A DNA stretch of 56,467 bases from Microvirga sp. 3-52 (lineage in GTDB: Bacteria; Pseudomonadota; Alphaproteobacteria; Rhizobiales; Beijerinckiaceae): positions 1-56,467 of the forward strand of contig NZ_JAHAMK010000026.1 of the NCBI RefSeq assembly GCF_018383585.1, written 5' to 3'. The translations under genes and the position numbers were made by a program. The notes beneath the pieces are model-generated. The model saw only the letters and a list, made by a program, of their open reading frames with translations, did no database searches and was not told the origin of the DNA. Shown piece after piece: positions 9,134 through 21,101 of the stretch (the first letter of the stretch is position 1; each line of letters starts with the position of its first letter).

Positions 9134-9811
9134 ATGCCCGCCTCAGCCGTCATCCCGGTCTCTGCCAAAGCCGTCGTCTTCGACGCCTATGGCACTCTGT
9201 TCGACGTGCACGCGGCCGTCGCCCGCCACATGACCGACATCGGACCGGACGCGGCGCGCTTCTCCGAGGTCTGGCGCGCGAAGCAGCTCGAATATTCCTG
9301 GGTGCTGTCGCTCGCCGGCCGATACGAGCCCTTCTGGACCCTGACCGAGAAGGCGCTCGACCATGCTTTTGCCCGGTTCCCGCAGATCGACCGTTCGGTC
9401 GGACCGCGCCTGCTGGAGGCCTATCGCACCCTCGATGCCTATCCTGATGTGCGGGAGACATTGCGCGCCCTGCGGGCACTCGGTCTCATGACCGGAATTT
9501 TGTCGAATGGCGATCCGGGCATGCTGAACGCGGCGGTGTCATCGGCAGGACTAGCCGATGATCTCGATACGATTCTGTCGGTCGATGCCGTGCGGGTGTT
9601 CAAGACGAGCCCCCGCACTTATGAACTCGTTCTCCAGGCTTTGCCCGTCGCCGCGAGTGAAGTCGTCTTCGTCTCCTCGAACCGCTGGGACATCGCGGGC
9701 GCCGCCGCATTCGGCTTCCATCCCGTATGGGTGAATCGGGCGGGCCTGCCGGACGAATATGCGGAGCTCGCGCCAAGCGCGGTGGTCAGGTCGCTCGGAG
9801 AGTTGGTGTGA
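9134..9811 (+). CDS. haloacid dehalogenase, type II (HAD superfamily)
   Basis: 225 aa. The HAD motifs are present: nucleophile Asp in VVFDAYGTLFD, ILSNGD as motif II, the Lys in FKTSPRTYELV and SSNRWDIAGAAAFGF, which is specific to (S)-2-haloacid dehalogenases. The SSN and FHPVWVNR patterns favour true dehalogenase over phosphatase activity. ATG 9134 gives MPASAVIPVSAKAVVFDAYG. A longer frame runs back to a GTG at 9080 but adds residues unlike the family. The cloverleaf repeat follows the stop by a few bases. Confidence 0.88.
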   Translation: MPASAVIPVSAKAVVFDAYGTLFDVHAAVARHMTDIGPDAARFSEVWRAKQLEYSWVLSLAGRYEPFWTLTEKALDHAFARFPQIDRSVGPRLLEAYRTLDAYPDVRETLRALRALGLMTGILSNGDPGMLNAAVSSAGLADDLDTILSVDAVRVFKTSPRTYELVLQALPVAASEVVFVSSNRWDIAGAAAFGFHPVWVNRAGLPDEYAELAPSAVVRSLGELV

Positions 9812-9816
9812 ACCGT

Positions 9817-9905
9817 CGTCATGGCCGGGCCTGTCCCGGCCATCCGATCAGAAGCGCGTTGCGCTCCACCGAAGCGAGATCACCGGCACGAGGCTGGTGA
9901 TGACG
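9817..9905 (-). repeat. cloverleaf repeat, copy 3
   Basis: Family member in the inverted orientation (GGCCGGG arm first). It starts six bases after the dehalogenase stop and ends 28 bases before the stop of the converging M20 peptidase gene, so it could act as a shared terminator. Confidence 0.8.
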
Positions 9906-9932
9906 TGTGCGGAGCACCGAATGTAAGACAAT

Positions 9933-11315
9933 TCACTTCGCCAATGCCGCCAGGATCCGCGCCCAGGAGCGCGTGCCTTTGTGGAAGCTCTTGAGATCGT
10001 ATTTCTCGTTCGGCGAGTGGATGCGGTCGTCGTCGAGACCGAAGCCGACGAAGAGGGTGTCGAGGCCGAGGGTGCGCTTGAAGTCGCCGCCGACCGGAAT
10101 CGAACCGCCCATGCCGATGACGATGGGATCCTTCTGCCATTCGTCGTGGAGCGCCGATTTCGCCGCCGTGATCGCCGGGAAGTCGTGCGGCAGGGCCAAG
10201 GCGCGCGAGCCCTTGTGCCTGATGAATTCCACCGAGCAATCGGCGGGAATGCGCTCGCGCACGAAGGCCTGGAAATTCTCGGAGATCCTTTCCGGATCCT
10301 GATCGCCGACGAGACGGAAGGAGATCTTGCAGCGGGCCTCAGCCGCAATCACCGTCTTGGTGCCCTCGCCCGTATAGCCGCCGATGATGCCGTTCACGTC
10401 GCAGGTGGGGCGCGACTGGATCTGCTCGATCAGCATGCGTCCCTTCTCGCCGGCGGAATGCCTCAGGCCGATCTGGCCGAGGAATTCCTCCTCCGTGAGA
10501 TTGAGGTTCTTCCACTGCTCGAGAACCTGCGTCGGCGTTTCCGGCACGCCCTCGTAGAAATCCGGAACCGTGATCCGCCCGTTGTCGTCGTGAATGGCCG
10601 CGACGATCTTCGAGAGCACATGGATCGGGTTGCGGGCCGCGCCGCCGAAGGTGCCCGAGTGCAGATCGCGGTCCGCGCAGCGCACGATCACTTCCTCGTA
10701 GACCATGCCGCGCAGAGAGGACGTGATGGCGGGCGTGTCCTGATCCCACATGCCCGTGTCGCAGACGAGAGCCACATCGGCCTTCAGCTCGTCCTTGTTG
10801 GCCGCGATGAATTCGGGCAGGAACTTGGAGCCGTCCTCTTCCGCGCCCTCGACAAGGAACGTGATGTCGATCGGCAGCGAACCCGTCACGGCCTTCCAGG
10901 CGCGGCAGGCCTCGACGAAGGTCATCACCTGCCCCTTGTCGTCGGAAGAGCCGCGCGCGCTGATGGCCTTGCGGCCATCGGCGAGCGTGATGATGCGCGG
11001 CTCGAAGGGGGGCGTTTCCCAGAGTTCGAGCGGATCGACGGGCTGCACGTCGTAATGCCCGTAGAAGAGCACATGCAGCTTCCCCTCGTGGCCGGCACGG
11101 CCGAGCACCACCGGATGCCCGCCCGTCTCGCGCAGGGAGGCCTCGACCCCGATGCTCTTCAGCTCGTCGACGAGCCATTGCCCGGCAATGCGGCAATGAT
11201 CCTTGTAGGTCGGGTCGGTGGAGATGGACGGCACTTTCAGCCAATGGAACAGCCGCTCCAAGGAAGTGTCGAGATCGGCGTCGATGCGCTGAAGAACCTG
11301 GTCGAGATGGGACAT
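9933..11315 (-). CDS. M20 family dipeptidase / zinc metallopeptidase
   Basis: 460 aa. The M20 metal ligands are in order: GHYDVQPVD (His/Asp), SSDDKGQ (bridging Asp), EGAEEDGS (catalytic and metal Glu), VCDTG (Asp) and IHSPNEKYDL near the C-terminus (His). The central lid domain covers roughly residues 195-355. Family members cleave dipeptides or acyl-amino acids in the cytoplasm; there is no signal peptide. ATG 11315 is chosen over a TTG four codons upstream. Its 3' end faces the dehalogenase gene across a cloverleaf repeat. Confidence 0.92.
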   Translation of the reverse strand: MSHLDQVLQRIDADLDTSLERLFHWLKVPSISTDPTYKDHCRIAGQWLVDELKSIGVEASLRETGGHPVVLGRAGHEGKLHVLFYGHYDVQPVDPLELWETPPFEPRIITLADGRKAISARGSSDDKGQVMTFVEACRAWKAVTGSLPIDITFLVEGAEEDGSKFLPEFIAANKDELKADVALVCDTGMWDQDTPAITSSLRGMVYEEVIVRCADRDLHSGTFGGAARNPIHVLSKIVAAIHDDNGRITVPDFYEGVPETPTQVLEQWKNLNLTEEEFLGQIGLRHSAGEKGRMLIEQIQSRPTCDVNGIIGGYTGEGTKTVIAAEARCKISFRLVGDQDPERISENFQAFVRERIPADCSVEFIRHKGSRALALPHDFPAITAAKSALHDEWQKDPIVIGMGGSIPVGGDFKRTLGLDTLFVGFGLDDDRIHSPNEKYDLKSFHKGTRSWARILAALAK

Positions 11316-11370
11316 GGGAGAATGCAACTCACTTGAGACAAGCTGCCGATTCCATGCTCCCGATCCTGGC

Positions 11371-12156
11371 TTATTGCAAGGCCTCCGCTGCTTTCACGGG
11401 CGCGGGCTCCAGGATGCCCACGGGACACAGCAAGGCGCCGAGCCGTGCCTGGACGGCGCGGTACGAAGCCATGTGCACCCCGTCCCGCATCGTACCGGGC
11501 TGAGCGGTGCTTCGATCGCGCTCACGGGCGGAGTCGTACGGATCGACAAATTCGCATCCCTCGCGGGCGCACAGATCGCGGAGCATCTCCGAATAGGCCG
11601 CAACGGCCGGGATCTCGAAACCGTCCTTGAAGGAGCTGACCGGTGGAACGGCCGTAACGATCACGCGGGGCGCCACCTTCCGGAAGGTGGCGACAATCTG
11701 CGAGACGTCGCGCTCGTAGGCGTTCTGTGATGCCGGCGCGAGCGGATTTCTTTTCCGGGTCAGGTTGTTCGTGCCGATCGTCAGCACGATCGCCTCCGGG
11801 CGGGAATGGAACTCGAGCCTTGAAGCGAGATCCCTGTAGAGATCGGACTTTGCGCCGCTGATGCCGCCATTCACGATCTCGCGGCCGCACAGACGGTAGG
11901 TTTCATTGAACAGTTCGACGTGGGAGTCGCCAGCGAGAAAGATGAAACCCTTCCGGACCTCGTCCAGATGGGTGTTGATCTGCGGGAGCCGCTGCTCCGC
12001 ATAGGTTTCGGAACTGAGCCCCCTCGACTGCTTGGTTCCAGCCCAGAACGCCAACCCGCCACAGAGAGCAAGGACCCCGAGTGAACTCGCGATCAAGCGG
12101 GATGGGTGTCCGGCCCGGCCGGCCAGGACGAAGGAGTGGAAAAACCTGAGGAACAT
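11371..12156 (-). CDS. SGNH/GDSL-family hydrolase with N-terminal membrane anchor
   Basis: 261 aa. One hydrophobic segment at about 20-43 looks like a signal anchor. The SGNH blocks follow: FLAGDSHVELF (nucleophile Ser), NGGISGAK (Gly), LTIGTNNLT (Asn) and DGVHMAS (catalytic Asp/His). Such enzymes are periplasmic esterases or acetyl-hydrolases acting on lipids or glycans. The substrate is not evident. The gene lies 55 bases from the start of the M20 peptidase on the same strand. Upstream, at 12254-12269, the 8-mer TTGTGACA occurs twice in tandem. Confidence 0.85.
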   Translation of the reverse strand: MFLRFFHSFVLAGRAGHPSRLIASSLGVLALCGGLAFWAGTKQSRGLSSETYAEQRLPQINTHLDEVRKGFIFLAGDSHVELFNETYRLCGREIVNGGISGAKSDLYRDLASRLEFHSRPEAIVLTIGTNNLTRKRNPLAPASQNAYERDVSQIVATFRKVAPRVIVTAVPPVSSFKDGFEIPAVAAYSEMLRDLCAREGCEFVDPYDSARERDRSTAQPGTMRDGVHMASYRAVQARLGALLCPVGILEPAPVKAAEALQ

Positions 12157-12277
12157 CGGGCAACGGGACTCGGTTTACGCAGATACGCCTGCCGATTCCT
12201 TACATAATTACACTGCAAAACCTCAACGTTCCCTTACCGGGCACCTCCTCAATTTGTGACATTGTGACATTTTTGCC

Positions 12278-13816
<1,539 letters not shown>

Positions 13817-13896
13817 CGTGATCCAGAGCATCGGGCCCAAAAGCGAATCGCACTCTCGGGATCAATCCGATGCTCTCCTCTTCGATAAGCGCATCG

Positions 13897-13940
13897 TTCT
13901 GCGCGAAAACCGGATCCACTTTTCCGCACGACGCGCTAAG
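13897..13940. repeat. short dispersed-type intergenic motif
   Basis: CGTTCTGCGCGAAAACCGG followed by ATCCACTTTTCCGCACG resembles a motif that I recall as recurrent between genes in Hyphomicrobiales genomes. Only one copy is in this window, so repeat status rests on recall, not on this sequence. Confidence 0.3.
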
Positions 13941-14038
13941 GATCTTAGACGGCTTGTGGCGAGTTTCCACTCTCGGGTTTCTTGATTTAACAGTTTAGTC
14001 GTGAACTATCGCCCCCGTACCAGTATCAGGAGAATCAG

Positions 14039-14419
14039 ATGGACGAACTCATCGCCCGCGTGACGCAGAAGACCGGCCTCGACCAGGCGACCGCCCGGAA
14101 GGCCATCGGCATCATTCTGGGCTACCTCCAGAAAGAGGGACCGCAGACCGAGGTCAACCAGCTGATCGCGGCCCTGCCGGGTGCCGAGGACGCCATCGAG
14201 CAGGCCAAGACCGGCGCCGGCGGCGGCATGATGGGCATGATCGGCTCGATGGGCGGCGGCGTGATGGCACTGGGCGGCCAGCTCATGGGTGCCGGCGTGT
14301 CCATGGGCCAGATGCAGCCCCTGGGCAAGGAGCTCTTCGCCTATGGCCGCGAGAAGGCCGGCGAGGACACGATGGGCACCATCATGGGCTCGATCCCCGG
14401 CCTGTCGCAGTTCGTTTAA
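14039..14419 (+). CDS. small DUF2267-like protein
   Basis: 126 aa. The first 60 residues form a helical domain (MDELIARVTQKTGLDQATAR, then GIILGYLQ) like those of DUF2267 and related helical-bundle proteins. A Gly/Met-rich segment follows (GGGMMGMIGSMGGG), then a conserved-looking tail ending SIPGLSQFV. It has a strong ribosome site, AGGAG 6-7 bases before the ATG. Function unknown. It is divergent from the HerA-like ATPase. The assignment to DUF2267 rather than a neighbouring family is tentative. Confidence 0.75.
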   Translation: MDELIARVTQKTGLDQATARKAIGIILGYLQKEGPQTEVNQLIAALPGAEDAIEQAKTGAGGGMMGMIGSMGGGVMALGGQLMGAGVSMGQMQPLGKELFAYGREKAGEDTMGTIMGSIPGLSQFV

Positions 14420-14429
14420 GGGACAAATC

Positions 14430-14518
14430 GGGCACCGCCGGCCACGCAGGTGATCCCGATGCTGAAAGGCACGGCGCCTCTCAGCATCGGGATGGCCGGG
14501 TCAAGCCCGGCCATGACG
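14430..14518 (+). repeat. cloverleaf repeat, copy 4 (left arm degraded)
   Basis: The first hairpin is scrambled (GCACCGCCGGCCACGCAGGTG). The centre, the GGCCGGG hairpin and the ATGACG arm are intact. It lies 11 bases after the stop of the DUF2267-like gene. Confidence 0.7.
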
Positions 14519-14599
14519 AGGCAGGGTACGACGGGATGATGGACGACGCCGGATGAGGCGCAGCCTTTCACTCCTCCCTCCACGTCATCACCTCCTCCA

Positions 14600-14675
14600 C
14601 GTCATCACCGGGCTTCTCCCGGTGATCCCGATTGTGTGGAGCGCCGCGCTCCACACAATCGGGACGGCCATGACG
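14600..14675 (+). repeat. cloverleaf repeat, copy 5 (one arm lost, centre extended)
   Basis: The CACCGGG/CCCGGTG hairpin and outer arms are present, but the GGCCGG hairpin has collapsed to GACGGCC. The central stem has grown into a perfect 18-bp hairpin (CCCGATTGTGTGGAGCGC with its complement). Confidence 0.7.
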
Positions 14676-14777
14676 GCGGAGACATGACGGCAGGCCTGCG
14701 CAATCCCCGTCCTTTGGGGCATTCCCACGGCATCCCCATCCCGGTATTGTCCGGCGCAATCTCAATGCCCTGCCCGA

Positions 14778-16817
14778 ATGGGAATGCCCATGGACGATCT
14801 CTCTCTCGCGGCCGATTTTCCGCCAGCCACCCACGAGCAATGGCTCAAGCGGGTCGAAGGCGTGCTGAAGGGCGCGGACTTCCAGAAGAAGCTCGTGTCC
14901 CGCAGCCATGACGGCATCGCCATCCAGCCGCTCTATCCGAAGGCGGAAGGGTCCGCGCCGGTTGCCCGCGAGCAGGCCGGCCGCTGGCGTGTGTCGCAGC
15001 GGGTCGACCATCCCGATCCCTCCAAGGCCAACGAACTCGCCCTGCTCGATCTCGAAGGCGGCGCCGATGCGCTCACCCTCGTGACCCACAAGGCGCCCGC
15101 CGCCCGCGGCTTCGGCGTGCGGATCGACAGCCTCGACGATCTCGACCGGGCGCTCTCCGGCGTGATGCTCGATCTCATCCACCTGCGCCTCGACGCCGGT
15201 GGCCATGGCCGCCAGATCGCCGCGCTGGTGCTGGCTCTGGCCGAGCGGCGCGCCCACAGGCTCTCCGACGTCTCCCTCGATCTCGGCCTCGACCCCATCG
15301 GCGCCATGGCCGCGCAGGGGCACATGTCCGCCTCGTGGGACGCCATGGCCCGGCGCATGGGCGACACGCTCGCGAATCTGACGGATCAGGGCTTTGCCGG
15401 CCGCACCTTCCTGGCCGATGGACGGGTCTATCACGAGGCCGGCGCCAGCGAGGCGCAGGAACTGGCTGCCGTGCTCGCCACAGGCATCGGCACCCTGCGC
15501 GCGCTTGAGGCCCAGGGCCATTCGCTCGATGCCGCGCGCCGGGCGCTTTCGTTCCTGCTCGTGGCCGATGCCGACGAGTTCCTCACCGTGGCGAAGCTGC
15601 GTGCCCTGCGGCGCCTCTGGGCGCGGGTCGAGCAGGCCTGCGGCCTGGAGCCGAGGCCGATCCGCCTGCATGCGGAAACCGCCTGGCGCACGACCACCCG
15701 GCGCGACCCGTGGGTCAACATGCTGCGCACCACGGTCGCGGTCTTCTCGGCCGGGATCGGCGGGGCGGATGCGATCACGACGCTCCCCCTCACGGCGGCC
15801 CTCGGTCTGCCCGACGCCTTCGCCCGCAGGATCGCGCGCAACACGCAAGTGATCCTCCTCGACGAATCGAACCTCGCCCGCGTGGTCGATCCGGCCGCCG
15901 GTGCGGGCGGATTCGAGGCACTCACCGATGCTCTCTGCGAAAAGGCCTGGGGACTGTTCCAGGAGATCGAGCGCGAGGGCGGCATTCTGGAGAGCCTGAA
16001 AGGCGACAAGCTCCAGGGTCGGATCGCCACGGTCCGGGCCCGGCGGGAGAAGGCCGTGGCCACCCGCAGGGAGCCGATCACCGGCACGAGCGAGTTCCCG
16101 AACGTCCATGAGGCGGATGTGGCGGTCCTTTTCCCCTCCCCCATGTGGGGAGAGGCCAGGGTTGGGGCTGACGGCGCTGAACTGGACCAGCGTGGCGCTC
16201 ACACCCCCTCCTCCACCTCCTCGCTACAAGGGGGAGGAGAGCTGGTCGCGGCGGCAGAGACCCCTTTCGCCGCTCTCGTCCAGATGGCCGTGCAGGGTGC
16301 GAGCCTGCCGCAACTCGCCGGCACGGCTTCCGGCCCCTCGCCGGTCTCGATCGCACCTCTGCCGTCGATCCGCACGGCCGAGCCCTTCGAGCGCCTGCGC
16401 GATCGTTCGGATGCCTATCGGGCCAGGACCGGAGAACGCCCCAAGGTCTTCCTGGCCAATCTCGGTCCGATCTCGGCCTTTTCGGCCCGCGCCACCTTCG
16501 CCAAGAATTTCTTCGAGGCGGGCGGAATCGAAGCCGTCATGACCGATGGGTTTTCAGACAACGACAAGCTCCGGCAAGCCTATATCGAAAGCAAGGCCAA
16601 GCTGTCCTGCATCTGCTCGACCGACGAGATCTACGAGAAGCACGCGCTTGATGCCGCGGGAATCCTGCGCTCGGCCGGATCGCCGCTCGTCTGCCTTGCG
16701 GGGCGGCCGGGTGAGCGTGAAGCGGAGCTGACCCGCGCAGGCGTCACCACTTTCATCTATGCCGGGTGCGACACCCTCGAGGTCCTGAGCCAGGCTCTCG
16801 ACGAGGCCTGCGCCTGA
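14778..16817 (+). CDS. mutA: methylmalonyl-CoA mutase small (non-catalytic) subunit, with in-frame repeat insertion
   Basis: 679 aa. It pairs with the large subunit to form the heterodimer that interconverts (R)-methylmalonyl-CoA and succinyl-CoA. The TIM-barrel part runs to about residue 445 (AETAWRTTTRRDPWVNMLRT and RNTQVILLDESNL). The C-terminal Rossmann-like part (VFLANLGPISAFSARATFAK) lacks the cobalamin-ligating DxHxxG, as expected for this subunit. Between them, residues about 450-489 are encoded by a dispersed repeat (16127-16240) that also occurs between genes at 46668. The frame stays open through it, making the protein roughly 40 residues longer than usual for the family. ATGs at 14778, 14784 and 14790 are all possible starts. 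Confidence 0.93.
   Translation: MGMPMDDLSLAADFPPATHEQWLKRVEGVLKGADFQKKLVSRSHDGIAIQPLYPKAEGSAPVAREQAGRWRVSQRVDHPDPSKANELALLDLEGGADALTLVTHKAPAARGFGVRIDSLDDLDRALSGVMLDLIHLRLDAGGHGRQIAALVLALAERRAHRLSDVSLDLGLDPIGAMAAQGHMSASWDAMARRMGDTLANLTDQGFAGRTFLADGRVYHEAGASEAQELAAVLATGIGTLRALEAQGHSLDAARRALSFLLVADADEFLTVAKLRALRRLWARVEQACGLEPRPIRLHAETAWRTTTRRDPWVNMLRTTVAVFSAGIGGADAITTLPLTAALGLPDAFARRIARNTQVILLDESNLARVVDPAAGAGGFEALTDALCEKAWGLFQEIEREGGILESLKGDKLQGRIATVRARREKAVATRREPITGTSEFPNVHEADVAVLFPSPMWGEARVGADGAELDQRGAHTPSSTSSLQGGGELVAAAETPFAALVQMAVQGASLPQLAGTASGPSPVSIAPLPSIRTAEPFERLRDRSDAYRARTGERPKVFLANLGPISAFSARATFAKNFFEAGGIEAVMTDGFSDNDKLRQAYIESKAKLSCICSTDEIYEKHALDAAGILRSAGSPLVCLAGRPGEREAELTRAGVTTFIYAGCDTLEVLSQALDEACA
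16127..16240 (+). repeat. family B repeat inside the mutA coding sequence
   Basis: About 110 bp bounded by complementary C-rich/G-rich ends (TTCCCCTCCC... and ...GGGGGAGGAGA). The core 16173-16208 matches the reverse complement of 46698-46733 at 33 of 36 positions. It is translated as a Pro/Gly/Ser-rich linker. Confidence 0.8.
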
Positions 16818-16909
16818 AGCTTTGAGCCTCCTCCCGGTTCTTCGGGTGCCGGATGGTTCGGAGGCCCACCGGCGACGCCTGCTCCAGTCCCGTCCATCAA
16901 CATTCCAGA

Positions 16910-16940
16910 GCCGCTGCATCCGCCGGTGCAGCGGCTTTTT
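16910..16940 (+). terminator. intrinsic terminator of mutA
   Basis: GCCGCTGCA (16910-16918), loop, TGCAGCGGC (16927-16935), then TTTTT. A perfect 9-bp stem plus T-run, about 90 bases after the mutA stop. Confidence 0.85.
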
Positions 16941-17031
16941 CGCGGCTCACGCAAAGCTGAAAGACACAGCAGGAACCTGCCCGAAAACCTCACGTTGGTT
17001 CAGCCCATTCCTCGATGTTTCGGAGTGTTTC

Positions 17032-17400
17032 ATGGGTGTGATGTCCTGGCTTGGCGCGGCAACCCTGACGGCCATCGTTCTTGCGCCCCAAGCTCATGCG
17101 CAAGCCAACCGGTTCGACGGCAACTGGAGCGTGGAAGTCGTCACGGAGAGGGGCGCCTGCGACCGGGCCTATCGCTATGCCGTCGTCGTTCAGAACGGCC
17201 GCGCCCGCTACGGCGGCCCGGAGAACTTCAACGTCAACGGCCAGGTCAGCCCGAACGGCTCCGTATCCGCCAGCATCTCGCGCGGCCAGGACCGGGCCAG
17301 CGTCTCCGGCCGCCTGACGGGCAACACCGGCCGGGGCACCTGGACGACCTCCGGCGGACGGGTCTGTTCGGGCTATTGGAACGCGGAGAAGCGGGGGTGA
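17032..17400 (+). CDS. small secreted protein of unknown function
   Basis: 122 aa. A signal peptide (about residues 1-24, ending QAHAQA) is followed by a roughly 98-residue mature domain starting NRFDGNWSVEV. This domain has alternating hydrophobic/polar strands and many Gly/Asn turns, suggesting a small beta barrel or sandwich (FDGxW... GRxxYGG... VSGRLTGNTGRGTW). Two Cys (in GACDRAY and GRVCSGYW) could form a disulfide. Start at 17032 was chosen for the signal peptide. I do not recognise a named family. It lies between the two mutase genes but appears unrelated to them. Confidence 0.7.
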   Translation: MGVMSWLGAATLTAIVLAPQAHAQANRFDGNWSVEVVTERGACDRAYRYAVVVQNGRARYGGPENFNVNGQVSPNGSVSASISRGQDRASVSGRLTGNTGRGTWTTSGGRVCSGYWNAEKRG

Positions 17401-17407
17401 TGTTCCA

Positions 17408-17497
17408 TGTCATGGCCGGGCGCGTCCCGGCCATCCCGATTGATTGAAGCGCGGCGCCTCCCGGGTCGGGATCACCGGCACGAGGCCGGTGATGACG
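17408..17497 (-). repeat. cloverleaf repeat, copy 6
   Basis: Inverted orientation, all four stems present, starting 8 bases after the stop of the secreted-protein gene and lying upstream of the mutase large subunit. Confidence 0.8.
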
Positions 17498-17613
17498 TGG
17501 TGGAGCATCGGCCTACCTTCTCCGACCATGCGCCGATAGCATCCCGGTGCCGGATGCCCTAAAATGAAGCCGTTCATATTGTTTCATCCGTCAAGGGCAC
17601 CCGTTCCAAGGTC

Positions 17614-19776
<2,163 letters not shown>

Positions 19777-19807
19777 CGCCGCCTCGCTTTCCGCGAACAC
19801 CTTTCGA

Positions 19808-19898
19808 TGTCATGGCCGGGCTCGTCCCGGCCATCCCGGCTCTGTGAAGCGACATGCTTTTCCTAATCGGGATCACCGGCACGAGGCCGGTGATGACG
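19808..19898 (-). repeat. cloverleaf repeat, copy 7
   Basis: Inverted orientation, all stems intact. It fills the gap between the converging 3' ends of mutB and the lipoprotein hydrolase gene, 31 bases after the mutB stop. Confidence 0.8.
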
Positions 19899-19955
19899 AG
19901 GAGAGGTCAGTTGAGACGACGGCCGGAGAGTTGGCCAGTCGGTGATGTGGTCGAA

Positions 19956-20927
19956 CTACGACCGCTCGATCGCCCGCTTGATCACCTGCTGCACTTCATT
20001 GTTCGACAGGAACAGGTCGTGGTTGATGATGCCGCCGCCGAATTCGGAGGCGTCGGCCACGCGCACGCCGAGGGATTCCAGCCGCTCGCGGTCCGCCGCT
20101 CCGGCCCGGATGATGCCGCCCGCGAGACGGCTCGAGACGGCGAGCGCCCGGTCGTTGGTGGAGCTGATGACGGTGATCTTCTTCGCATCCGGTCCCAGCC
20201 GCTCGAGGCCGCGGGCGAAAAGATCGATGTCGATGTCGGGGGCCGCCAGCACCACGGCGCCGATGCGCTCCATGGCGTTCTCCCCGCCCGAGGCGCGCAG
20301 CATCCGAAGGGTCTCGAGGGTGAGCAGGGTGCCCATGCTGTGGGCCACGATGTGGATGCGCCCGCCGCTCGGGGTCTTGGCGATGGCGGTGAGCAGATCC
20401 TCCAGGGCGTCGCGGGACCACATGGCGCTTTCGCGGTCGGCCACGTAGCTGAAGGTGGAAGCCGCGGAGGGCCAGGTGAACAGGCCCGTCACGCCGCCGA
20501 ACTTGATGCCCTCGGAAAGATCGATCGTCGAGGTCGCGGCCGTCTCGAAGCTTTCCTTGTAGCCGTGGATGTAGAGCAGCAGGTTGTGCCCGAAGGCCGC
20601 CTGAGCGAAGGCCTGGGCCGCGTTGCCGTGATCGACCTTCTCGACTTTCGAGATGCTCCAGCCGCGGGTTCCGAGGAGGGAATCGGCCGGCGGCGTCAGG
20701 CGCGCTTCCGCGAAGACCAGGTCTGCGGAGCGCTCGCTGCTGAACCAGGGCTTCCTCGGCGGATCGCCGACCGGGAGCCGCGTGGTCGCCACGAGGAGCT
20801 TCGGATCCCGCGCGAGACCGACCTGCGACGAGACCGGGGTGGTGAGCGCCGATTCCTCTCCGAGGCAGCCGGACAGGGCGAGGCTTGCAAGGCACACGAG
20901 AGCAAGGCGCGAAACAGGGAGGAGCAT
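19956..20927 (-). CDS. alpha/beta hydrolase lipoprotein (DUF900 type)
   Basis: 323 aa. The N-terminus is a lipoprotein signal (hydrophobic stretch, then lipobox LALSGC), so it is probably anchored in the outer or inner membrane facing the periplasm. The hydrolase part has LYIHGYKESFETA (oxyanion strand), VAHSMGT (nucleophile elbow), VVLAAPDID and a late NHDLFLS that could give the catalytic His. DUF900 proteins are esterase-like with unknown substrates. ATG 20927 directly opens the signal; a TTG five codons earlier is possible. The gene converges on mutB. Confidence 0.85.
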   Translation of the reverse strand: MLLPVSRLALVCLASLALSGCLGEESALTTPVSSQVGLARDPKLLVATTRLPVGDPPRKPWFSSERSADLVFAEARLTPPADSLLGTRGWSISKVEKVDHGNAAQAFAQAAFGHNLLLYIHGYKESFETAATSTIDLSEGIKFGGVTGLFTWPSAASTFSYVADRESAMWSRDALEDLLTAIAKTPSGGRIHIVAHSMGTLLTLETLRMLRASGGENAMERIGAVVLAAPDIDIDLFARGLERLGPDAKKITVISSTNDRALAVSSRLAGGIIRAGAADRERLESLGVRVADASEFGGGIINHDLFLSNNEVQQVIKRAIERS

Positions 20928-21101
20928 GAGGCCTGGTTTCAAGAGACAATGGGGGCAGTGCTGTTTTGGCCCCGATCATGGCATGCGCAAGGCAGAGGCC
21001 CGATGAAGACGCGTCGGAGCGGAAATACGGTAACCCAATGGTGAACGGGAGCGCCCGCATGTCACCTTGATGCTCCGGCGGAGCCTCCGTACCTTGGCAC
21101 G

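Larger units (their letters stand above)
14420..14777. other. gene-free stretch filled with repeats before mutA
   Basis: Holds two cloverleaf-family copies (14430-14518 and 14600-14675) and, before the second, a partial duplication of its left end (CCACGTCATCACCTC at 14580). The last 100 bases should contain the mutase promoter, which I cannot pinpoint. Confidence 0.5.

Noticed and set aside
12254..12269. Tandem TTGTGACA pair as an operator
   Set aside because: It lies just past the 3' end of the HerA-like gene and about 100 bases before the SGNH gene; too short and without a symmetry typical of operators.
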